Below are positions 40,186 to 46,852 of a stretch of 64,000 nucleotides of DNA, in pieces. The stretch spans positions 2,848,501 to 2,912,500 of the forward strand of contig NZ_CP049866.1 of the NCBI RefSeq assembly GCF_011300215.1, given 5' to 3'. Origin of the DNA: Nocardioides piscis (GTDB lineage: Bacteria; Actinomycetota; Actinomycetes; Propionibacteriales; Nocardioidaceae). The notes beneath the pieces were generated by a model. That model saw only the letters and a list, made by a program, of their open reading frames with translations. It was not told the origin of the DNA and did not search any database. Position 1 is the stretch's first letter. The number at the start of each line of letters is the position of its first letter. The position numbers and the translations under genes are program-made.

Positions 40186-40686
40186 GTGGACAGACTCATC
40201 CCCGATCCTGGCTTCGCCGGCGACGACGGCAGCGCCGACGCAGGCCTGGAGCGTGCACTCGCCGGCTACGCCCGCGACGAGCTGACCCACGCCGACGTGC
40301 TGCTCGAGCTCCAGGGGGCCAGGCTGCTCGTCCCCGTGGTCGCCACCCTGGGGGAGGTCGAGATCGACGAGCACGGGCTCGCCCACGACAAGACCAGTGA
40401 CATGGCCGCCGTCCTGATGAGGGGTGCCGACGGCCGGCTCGCCCTGCTGTCGTTCACCTCGACGCAGACCCTGGCCCGGTGGAACCCCGAGGCCAGGCCG
40501 GTGCCGGTCCACGCGCGACTGGCAGCCCAGTCGGCCGTCCAGGACGGTGCAGCCGCACTGGTGATCGACATCGCCGGGCCCGTACGACTGGTGGTCGAAG
40601 GGGATGACCTCGTGGCGCTGGCCGCGGGGTGGCGTGCAGCCAAGGTGGGGGAGGACATCGCCTGGATTGGCCGGGGACAGGAATGA
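40186..40686 (+). CDS. SseB-like N-terminal domain protein
   Basis: 166 residues from GTG 40186; GTG 40171 is an in-frame alternative. A GACAAT box ends six bases before 40186, suggesting a leaderless start. ALAGYARDELTHADVLLELQ, ARLLVPVV and DGRLALLSFTSTQTLARWNPEARPVPV match the SseB N-terminal fold common in actinobacteria. Cytosolic, function unknown. It lies directly upstream of the infC promoter, whose -35 is within its last codons. Confidence 0.75.
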   Translation: MDRLIPDPGFAGDDGSADAGLERALAGYARDELTHADVLLELQGARLLVPVVATLGEVEIDEHGLAHDKTSDMAAVLMRGADGRLALLSFTSTQTLARWNPEARPVPVHARLAAQSAVQDGAAALVIDIAGPVRLVVEGDDLVALAAGWRAAKVGEDIAWIGRGQE

Positions 40687-40697
40687 TCGGCTAACCT
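40667..40697 (+). promoter_or_regulatory. Promoter of the infC-rpmI-rplT operon
   Basis: TTGGCC (40667-40672) and TAACCT (40692-40697), spacer 19 bases. Transcription would start near 40704 and leave a leader of about 240 bases. Confidence 0.55.
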
Positions 40698-40703
40698 TCG
40701 GTG

Positions 40704-40941
40704 TTGACCGATCAGTCCCGCTTGCGGGGCAGATCCACCAAGCGGAGACAGCAGTTCGTCTCCCACCCGCACCGACCGCCTGGTCGTCGGGTTCCGGTCC
40801 GGATCAGGCGTTGAGGATTTCCACCAGGATTTCTCCGACTCCCTGACGCTGGCTTCCGCTTGGGCAGAGCGGGAGCCATTGGTGTTTCTAGGCCATTGTC
40901 CTCCCCGGGTCAGACCACAACCCACAGTCACTGGAGGACAC
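40704..40941 (+). promoter_or_regulatory. Long structured leader of infC with attenuator-like hairpins
   Basis: Hairpin 1 pairs CCGCTTG (40718-40724) with CAAGCGG (40739-40745). Hairpin 2 pairs GGAGAC (40744-40749) with GTCTCC (40758-40763) and overlaps hairpin 1. Hairpin 3 pairs GGCTTCCGCT (40851-40860) with AGCGGGAGCC (40868-40877), ten pairs with one G-T, followed by a T-rich stretch ATTGGTGTTTCTA: terminator-like. The first hairpin's arms can pair with hairpin 3's arms, allowing a switch. No coding gene is supported here. Confidence 0.6.
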
Positions 40942-41625
40942 ATCAGCACCGAGCTGCGCATCAACGAGCGGATCCGCGTTCCCGAGGTCCGGCTTGTCGG
41001 GCCAAACGGCGAGACGGTCGGCATCGTGCCGACCGACCAGGCGCTGAAGCTTGCCCAAGAGGCAGACCTCGACCTGGTCGAGATCGCGCCCCAGGGCCGG
41101 CCGCCTGTCTGCAAGCTCATGGACTTCGGCAAGTTCAAGTACGAGAACGCCCAGAAGGCCCGTGAGGCTCGACGGAACCAGACGAACGTCATCATCAAGG
41201 AGATGAAGCTTCGTCCCAAGATCGACGCGCACGACTACGAGACCAAGAAGGGTCACGTCGTGCGCTTCCTCAAGGCCGGCGACAAGGTCAAGATCACGAT
41301 CATGTTCCGTGGCCGCGAGCAGCACCGCCCCGAGCTCGGGTTCAGGTTGCTGCAGCGCCTGGCCGAGGACGTGAGCGAGCTGGGCTTCGTCGAGTCGACT
41401 CCCAAGCAGGACGGTCGCAACATGATCATGGTGCTCGGCCCGCACAAGAAGAAGGCCGACGCCAAGATCGATGCCGCCGCGGCCAAGGAGGAGAAGATGG
41501 CCGAGCGTGCAGCGGTCGTCGATGCCGAGCGCGCCGAGCGCGAGGCCGCCCACGCGGCCGGTCCCGTGGCAGCCAAGAAGGAGCGCGGCCGCTCCGAGAA
41601 CCTCGATCCGGAGATCGAGGCCTGA
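40942..41625 (+). CDS. infC: Translation initiation factor IF-3, starting at an ATC codon
   Basis: 227 residues counted from ATC 40942, which follows GGAGG (40933-40937) and begins the conserved [20 protein letters not shown]. Upstream in-frame TTG/GTG codons (40879, 40882) would add about 21 unconserved residues and have no Shine-Dalgarno. The N-domain, linker ([15 protein letters not shown]) and C-domain ([22 protein letters not shown]) are complete. A long Ala/Glu-rich charged C-terminal tail of about 45 residues is typical of actinobacteria. Rare start codons are known for infC and permit IF3 autocontrol. Confidence 0.9.
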   Translation: MSTELRINERIRVPEVRLVGPNGETVGIVPTDQALKLAQEADLDLVEIAPQGRPPVCKLMDFGKFKYENAQKAREARRNQTNVIIKEMKLRPKIDAHDYETKKGHVVRFLKAGDKVKITIMFRGREQHRPELGFRLLQRLAEDVSELGFVESTPKQDGRNMIMVLGPHKKKADAKIDAAAAKEEKMAERAAVVDAERAEREAAHAAGPVAAKKERGRSENLDPEIEA

Positions 41626-41687
41626 GGGTCCCCCACCGCTCGACCCCCCCAAGTTTTCGAACCACTGATCAGGAAGTAGAGGCAGAC

Positions 41688-41882
41688 ATGCCCAAGAACA
41701 AGACCCACTCGGGTGCCAGCAAGCGCTTCCGCGTGACCGGCTCGGGCAAGATCCTTCGCGAGAAGGCTGGCAAGCGCCACAACCTCGAGAAGAAGCCCTC
41801 GAAGGTCACTCGTCGTCTCAGCGGCACCGTCGAGGTCGCCAAGAACGACACCGCACGTGCCAAGAAGATGCTGGGTCTCTGA
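41688..41882 (+). CDS. rpmI: Ribosomal protein bL35
   Basis: 64 residues, highly basic. [20 protein letters not shown] and the C-terminal AKKMLGL are diagnostic. Second gene of the infC operon; 62 bases after infC. Confidence 0.97.
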   Translation: MPKNKTHSGASKRFRVTGSGKILREKAGKRHNLEKKPSKVTRRLSGTVEVAKNDTARAKKMLGL

Positions 41883-41942
41883 GTCCTTCCGACTCGACCC
41901 TTCACTGCACCCACACTGAGTTTTTGAGCAAGGAGTAAAGAA

Positions 41943-42329
41943 ATGGCACGCGTCAAGCGGGCAGTAAACGCCCAGAAGAAGCGCCGGGTCGTCCTCGAGC
42001 GGGCCTCCGGCTACCGCGGTCAGCGCTCGCGCCTCTACCGCAAGGCCAAGGAGCAGGTCACCCACTCGCTGGTCTACAGCTACAACGACCGCCGCAAGAA
42101 CAAGGGCAACTTCCGCAAGCTGTGGATCCAGCGCATCAACGCCGCTGCCCGCGCCAACGGGATGACCTACAACCGCTTCATCCAGGGCCTCAACCTGGCC
42201 GGTGTCGAGGTCGACCGCAAGATCCTGGCCGAGCTCGCCGTCAACGACGCCCCGGCGTTCGCCGTGCTGGTGGAGACCGCCAAGGCTGCGCTTCCCGAGG
42301 ACGTCAACGCCCCCAAGGTCAGCGCCTGA
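41943..42329 (+). CDS. rplT: Ribosomal protein bL20
   Basis: 128 residues. [20 protein letters not shown] and the basic helix [20 protein letters not shown] identify it. ATG follows AAGGAG by seven bases. L20 represses this operon in other bacteria; no obvious L20 site was recognised here. Confidence 0.97.
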   Translation: MARVKRAVNAQKKRRVVLERASGYRGQRSRLYRKAKEQVTHSLVYSYNDRRKNKGNFRKLWIQRINAAARANGMTYNRFIQGLNLAGVEVDRKILAELAVNDAPAFAVLVETAKAALPEDVNAPKVSA

Positions 42330-42333
42330 TCCG

Positions 42334-42339
42334 CAGGGT
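42334..42339 (+). promoter_or_regulatory. Possible -10 box for the SpoU methyltransferase gene
   Basis: CAGGGT ends six bases before ATG 42346, a near match to the TANNNT leaderless arrangement. Confidence 0.3.
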
Positions 42340-42345
42340 CCGACG

Positions 42346-43128
42346 ATGAGCGTGCCCCTCACCGCGGGCAACACTCGCGTCAAGGAAGCTCGCAAGTTGA
42401 GCCGCCGTTCGGTTCGCACCGAACGGCGGCTCTTCCTCGCTGATGGGCCCAAGGCCGTCGAGGGCGCCGCCCGGCTGCCCGGCTGCGTGGTCGAGGTCTT
42501 CGTCACTCCCACCGCGCGCGCGGCGTACGCCGATGTGCTGGTCGCAGTGGAACAGGTCACCGTCGTCGACGACCGTGCGATGGCGTCCCTCTCGGACTCG
42601 GTGAGCCCCGCGGGTCTCGTCGCGGTGTGCCGACACCTCGACGTCCCGCTCGAGACGGTCACCGCCGGACGGCCCCAGCTGCTGGTGATCTGCGCTGACA
42701 TCCGCGATCCGGGCAATGCAGGCAACGTCATCCGGACGGCCGATGCGGCCGGCGCGGACGCGGTGATCCTGGCTGGCCGCTCGGTGGATATCTACAACCC
42801 CAAGACGGTGCGCGCGAGCGTGGGTAGCGTCTTCCACATGCCCCTCGCCCTCGTGCCCGACCCTGCTGCTGCGGTGGCTGCTGTGCGCGACGCCGGGTGT
42901 GCGGTCCTGGCTGCCGACGGGGCTGGTGAGGTCGACCTGTTCGAGGCCGACCTGCGCGGCCCGACGGGCTGGCTCTTCGGCAACGAGGCGTGGGGGCTGC
43001 CGGGCCACCTGGCCTCGCTCGCCGACCATCGGGTGTCGATCCCGATCCACGGGCGGGCCGAGAGCCTCAACCTCGCCACGGCCGCCGCCGTGTGTCTCTA
43101 CACCAGCGCCGCATCGCAGCGGCGCTGA
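42346..43128 (+). CDS. SpoU/TrmH-family RNA 2'-O-methyltransferase
   Basis: 260 residues from ATG 42346. An N-terminal RNA-binding part (RVKEARKLSRRSVRTERRLFLADG) is followed by the trefoil-knot SPOUT domain: ADIRDPGNAGNVIRTADAAG (motif 1), WLFGNEAWGLP (motif 2) and IPIHGRAESLNLATAAAVCLY (motif 3). It methylates ribose in rRNA, often 23S; the target base is unknown. It follows rplT by 16 bases, as in many actinobacteria. Confidence 0.92.
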   Translation: MSVPLTAGNTRVKEARKLSRRSVRTERRLFLADGPKAVEGAARLPGCVVEVFVTPTARAAYADVLVAVEQVTVVDDRAMASLSDSVSPAGLVAVCRHLDVPLETVTAGRPQLLVICADIRDPGNAGNVIRTADAAGADAVILAGRSVDIYNPKTVRASVGSVFHMPLALVPDPAAAVAAVRDAGCAVLAADGAGEVDLFEADLRGPTGWLFGNEAWGLPGHLASLADHRVSIPIHGRAESLNLATAAAVCLYTSAASQRR

Positions 43129-43144
43129 GACCGGGTCGACAGTC

Positions 43145-44710
43145 GTGGGCCTGCGTGTGCGTCAAGCCGTTGGCTTGCTCCTGATCCTGGCCGCCACCTA
43201 CGGCAGCGGCGCGTTCTCCTCCGGCATGATCGGCGCCTACGACTGGCTGGCCGCCCCCGGGATCGCTGCCTGCCTGCTGGTCATCTCTCCGAGGCGCGAG
43301 GTGCCCTGGCTGGTGCTCGGCACCGCCGTGGCGGCGGCCGTCGGGGGCTCGCTGGTCGATGACGACGTCGCGATCGGGGTGAGCAGGGGAGTCGCCTACG
43401 GGCTCGAGGCCTATGTCATCGCTCGGTTGATGACCCGCAACTGGTTCCGTGCGCCGCGACTCCGCTCGTGGAACGACCTGCGTCGCTACCTCGTCGCCGT
43501 CACGGCCGGCAGTGCGGTGCCCGCCGTCCTGGCGTTCGTGGGCGCGGCGGCGCTCGGGGACGGCCGCTATGCCGACGCGGCCACGTGGGTCTTCTTCAAC
43601 CACGCGGCGTGCAACCTCGTCCTGCTCCAGCTGGTCACCGAACGCCTGCGGGCGCCTCGGATCTCGTGGGTGGAGGCGGCTGCCCATGCAGCCCTCGTGG
43701 GCGTCGCGCTCACCCTCAACTACGGTCCGGGCTCAGGCACGTCCGGCGTCTTCCTCCTGACGGCGGTCGTCGTGTGGGCCGCGTCCAGGTTCCCCAAGCG
43801 ACTGGGCATCCTCGAGCTCGCGGTGCTCGCGATCTTCATGTCCTGGCAGGCGAGCCGCGGAGTCGGCCCCTTCTCGTCCCTCGACCTGCAGTCGAGCCCT
43901 GTCCTGGTGATGACCGGAATGCAGAGCTTCCTGGTCGTCAGCGTGGTCATCGCGCTCGCCGTGGCGACCAGCCTCGGCCTGGAGCGCCAACGAGCCCTCT
44001 CCACGCACCGCGCGAAGGACGCGCTCATCAACACGCTCAGTCACGAGCTCCGGACCCCCCTGACCAGCATCGTCGGGTCCGTCGAGCTGCTCACCGGGGA
44101 CATGGACATGGCGGCGGACGAGCGTTCCGACCTCCAGTCCCGGGTCTCGCGCAACGCCGAGCGGCTGCTGTCGATGGCCGACAACATGCTCACCCTGGCG
44201 GCGATGGACCAGCGGGAGTGGACGCCGGACAGGCGGCTGACCGACCTGCGCGAGTGCGTGCTCGCGGCTCGGGAGGCCGTCGCCGTACCCGCCGAGCGTG
44301 TGTCCGACCTGCGCGTGCACTTCGACGTCCCCGACGAGCCGGTGCCGGTCGTGGCGGACTGCCGCGCCATCGAGCGAGTGGTCTTCAACCTGCTCTCCAA
44401 CGCGATCAAGTACACCCCCGGCCCGGGGAGCGTGCACGTCCGCCTGACGACGAGCGAGTTCGCCGCTCGAATCTCGGTGGCCGACGACGGCATGGGCATC
44501 GCCCGCGAGGACCAGCGGCACCTCTTCGAGCGCTTCTATCGCACCTCCACGGCCAAGCAGCACGTCGTGCCCGGCACCGGCCTGGGCCTGAGCATCGTCC
44601 GCTCGATCGTCGCTGCGCACGGGGGCGAGATCCGCGTCGACTCCGTCGTGGGTGTCGGCTCGACGTTCTCGGTCGACCTGCCCCTGCATCCGGTCACGGT
44701 GTCTCGATGA
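43145..44710 (+). CDS. Membrane histidine kinase with MASE1-like sensor
   Basis: 521 residues from GTG 43145. The first about 280 residues are multi-spanning (seven to eight hydrophobic helices), resembling the MASE1 integral sensor domain. HisKA has the phospho-His in LSHELRTPLTSIVG (about 300). The ATPase domain has NLLSNAIKYTPG, VADDGMGI and GTGLGLSIVRSIV. No adjacent response regulator of its own; the nearest is at 46151. The stop overlaps the DUF4031 gene. Confidence 0.88.
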   Translation: MGLRVRQAVGLLLILAATYGSGAFSSGMIGAYDWLAAPGIAACLLVISPRREVPWLVLGTAVAAAVGGSLVDDDVAIGVSRGVAYGLEAYVIARLMTRNWFRAPRLRSWNDLRRYLVAVTAGSAVPAVLAFVGAAALGDGRYADAATWVFFNHAACNLVLLQLVTERLRAPRISWVEAAAHAALVGVALTLNYGPGSGTSGVFLLTAVVVWAASRFPKRLGILELAVLAIFMSWQASRGVGPFSSLDLQSSPVLVMTGMQSFLVVSVVIALAVATSLGLERQRALSTHRAKDALINTLSHELRTPLTSIVGSVELLTGDMDMAADERSDLQSRVSRNAERLLSMADNMLTLAAMDQREWTPDRRLTDLRECVLAAREAVAVPAERVSDLRVHFDVPDEPVPVVADCRAIERVVFNLLSNAIKYTPGPGSVHVRLTTSEFAARISVADDGMGIAREDQRHLFERFYRTSTAKQHVVPGTGLGLSIVRSIVAAHGGEIRVDSVVGVGSTFSVDLPLHPVTVSR

Positions 44711-44978
44711 TCCTGGTGGATCCCCCGCGGTCGAGCGCTGGGGCCGGAGCTGGTCCCACCTGGCCAGTGACGTCTCGTTCGACGAGCTCCACGACTTCGC
44801 GCGCAGCAACGGGATCCCGGCCCGAGGCTTCGACCGGGACCACTACGACGTGCCGTCGGAGAGGTATGCCGATGTGCTGGCCGCCGGTGCCGTGCCGGTC
44901 AGCTCCCGCGAGCTCGTGTCGAGACTGCGCGACGCCGGCCTGCGCCGGCCCAAGGGCGACTCCCGACGCGGGGACTAG
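44707..44978 (+). pseudogene. DUF4031 protein gene with a one-base deletion
   Basis: The ATG at 44707 overlaps the kinase stop (ATGA) and begins MILVDPPR, the family start. After base 44730 the family sequence continues in another frame: VERWGRSWSHLASDVSFDELHDFARS, then DRDHYDVPSERYADVLAAGAVPV and SRELVSRLRDAGLRRPK. One extra base near 44726-44730 (CCCCCGCGG run) restores a 90-residue protein of normal length. It may be a sequence error, a recent mutation or, less likely, programmed frameshifting. DUF4031 has no known function. Confidence 0.85.
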
Positions 44979-44981
44979 GGT
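44976..44981 (+). promoter_or_regulatory. -10 box of a likely leaderless promoter (kinase at 44988)
   Basis: TAGGGT, overlapping the DUF4031 stop codon, ends six bases before GTG 44988. Confidence 0.5.
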
Positions 44982-44987
44982 GGACCG

Positions 44988-46058
44988 GTGACCTGGGTCG
45001 ACTCGAAGCCATCCCGCTTGAGGTCGCTCAGCGACCACCATCCTGACGGAACGGTCGGAGTCACCGTCGAGGGCGAGGTCAGCCTGATCAACCGCCAGGC
45101 CGCCCGGTTGCTCTGCCTGTCCGACGAGCACGTGATCGGCGGCCGGGTCGAGGACGTGCTGAGGCTCCAGGACCAGGACGGCAACAACTGGTGGCAGTTC
45201 AACGACCCCGCCAACAGCCTGTCCACCCGCACCGGGATCCCGGAGCAGTCCTGGTTGAACTCCCGCGGCGAAGAGGTGCTCACCACCGCGCGCCTGGTCC
45301 GCGAGCGCCCGCTGGCGCCTGTCCAGGCCATCGCCATCGGGATCCGCAGCGGGCGGGGGCGCGCCCGTCTCGACCGCGAGAGGTCAGACCTGGTCGCCAC
45401 CGTGGCCCACGAGCTGAGGTCGCCGCTGACCGGCGTGAAGGGCTTCGTCCAGGCGCTGTTGAACCGCTGGGACAAGCTCAACGACGACCAGCGCAAGATG
45501 ATGCTCGAGACCGTCAACGCAGATGCCGACCGCCTGGTCCGGTTGATCGCAGAGCTCCTCGACGTCGCGCGCATCGACACCGGGCGGTTGTCGCTCTATC
45601 CCCGCGACTGCAACGCGGTCGTCCTCACGCAGCGGGTGGTCGACTCGGTCAGCGCGGGCACCAGCCGGACCATCGAGCTCGAGGCCGCCGACGACCTCCC
45701 GGAGATCTTCGCCGATCCCGACAAGTACACCCAGGTCGTCACCAACCTCGTCGAGAACGCCGTGCGCCACGGGCAGGGTCGCGTCCTGGTCTCCCTGGAC
45801 CGGTCGCCGCAGGACGCCACGCCCGTCGGTGTGCGCGTGTGCGTGGACGACCAGGGCGAGGGCATTCCCAAGGAGATGCGCAACCGCGTCTTCACCAAGT
45901 TCTGGAAGCACGGGTCCAGCGGTGGCTCCGGTTTGGGGATGTACATCGTCGGGGGCCTCGCCCGGGCCCACGGCGGCCACGTGCTCGTCGACGATGCGCC
46001 CGGAGGCGGCGCCCGGGTCATCGTCGACTGGCCGTGCGAGGACCTGCGGCCGGAGTGA
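44988..46058 (+). CDS. Soluble PAS-type histidine kinase
   Basis: 356 residues, no membrane span. A PAS-like sensor (about 20-115, GVTVEGEVSLINRQAARLL) is followed by HisKA with VAHELRSPLTGVKGF (His about 140). The ATPase domain has TNLVENAVRHGQG, VDDQGEGIP and GSGLGMYIVGGLA. It likely senses an intracellular ligand or redox state. It may phosphorylate the regulator at 46151, 92 bases downstream. Confidence 0.88.
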   Translation: MTWVDSKPSRLRSLSDHHPDGTVGVTVEGEVSLINRQAARLLCLSDEHVIGGRVEDVLRLQDQDGNNWWQFNDPANSLSTRTGIPEQSWLNSRGEEVLTTARLVRERPLAPVQAIAIGIRSGRGRARLDRERSDLVATVAHELRSPLTGVKGFVQALLNRWDKLNDDQRKMMLETVNADADRLVRLIAELLDVARIDTGRLSLYPRDCNAVVLTQRVVDSVSAGTSRTIELEAADDLPEIFADPDKYTQVVTNLVENAVRHGQGRVLVSLDRSPQDATPVGVRVCVDDQGEGIPKEMRNRVFTKFWKHGSSGGSGLGMYIVGGLARAHGGHVLVDDAPGGGARVIVDWPCEDLRPE

Positions 46059-46138
46059 CCGCGCCCGGGCGCGTCCAGCCGACCACATCTCCACACAACC
46101 TCCACGAGTCGTCCCCGGCTCCTGCGCGCCTCCGCTCC

Positions 46139-46144
46139 TAGGCT
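46139..46144 (+). promoter_or_regulatory. -10 box of a likely leaderless promoter (response regulator at 46151)
   Basis: TAGGCT ends six bases before ATG 46151; no Shine-Dalgarno. Confidence 0.5.
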
Positions 46145-46150
46145 TCCGAC

Positions 46151-46852
46151 ATGAGCGACCGAAGAGTCTTGGTGGTCGAGGACGACAGAGTCATCAACGA
46201 CCAGCTCGCCGAGCGTCTCCGCGCCGAGGGCTATGCGGTCGACCAGGTCTTCGACGGCCCGACGGCCGTCACCGCGGTCGCCGAGACCCGTCCCGACGTG
46301 GTGCTCCTCGACGTCATGCTGCCGGGCCTCGACGGCCACGAGGTGTGCCGCCGGATCCAGTCCGAGCGGCCCGTCCCCGTCCTGATGCTCACGGCCCGCG
46401 ACGACGAGTCCGACATCCTCGTCGGCCTCGGTGTCGGCGCGGACGACTACCTCACCAAGCCGTTCCGGATGCGCGAGGTCGTCGCCCGGGTGGCCGCCCT
46501 GATGCGCAGGGTGGACCGTGCTGCAGAGCTGGCGGCCACGACCGAACGGTCACCCATCAGCGTCGGTCGCCTGGTCGTGGACCCCGGACGTCGCCGTACG
46601 GCGATGGGTGGGACACAGATCCACCTGACCCCCACCGAGTTCGACCTGCTCGTGTGCCTGGCCCGCGAGCCCGGCCAGGTGCTCACCCGCGAGCGGCTGC
46701 TCAGCGAGGTGTGGGGCTGGGGTGAGGCGGCCGTCAACGGCGTGGCCTCCCGCACGGTCGACAGCCACGTCAAGGCACTGCGCCACAAGCTCGGGGCAGG
46801 GTGGATCCGCACCGTCCACGGTGTCGGCTATGCCTTGGAGGTGCCCGCGTGA
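46151..46852 (+). CDS. OmpR/PhoB-family response regulator
   Basis: 233 residues. The receiver has acidic residues EDDR, the phospho-Asp in VVLLDVMLPG (D54), Thr in LMLTARDD and Lys in DDYLTKPFRM. The C-terminal winged helix has LTPTEFDLLVCLAREPGQVLT, TVDSHVKALRHKLG and IRTVHGVGYAL. It activates or represses unknown targets. The stop overlaps the fused kinase gene in GTGA, its probable partner. Confidence 0.94.
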   Translation: MSDRRVLVVEDDRVINDQLAERLRAEGYAVDQVFDGPTAVTAVAETRPDVVLLDVMLPGLDGHEVCRRIQSERPVPVLMLTARDDESDILVGLGVGADDYLTKPFRMREVVARVAALMRRVDRAAELAATTERSPISVGRLVVDPGRRRTAMGGTQIHLTPTEFDLLVCLAREPGQVLTRERLLSEVWGWGEAAVNGVASRTVDSHVKALRHKLGAGWIRTVHGVGYALEVPA

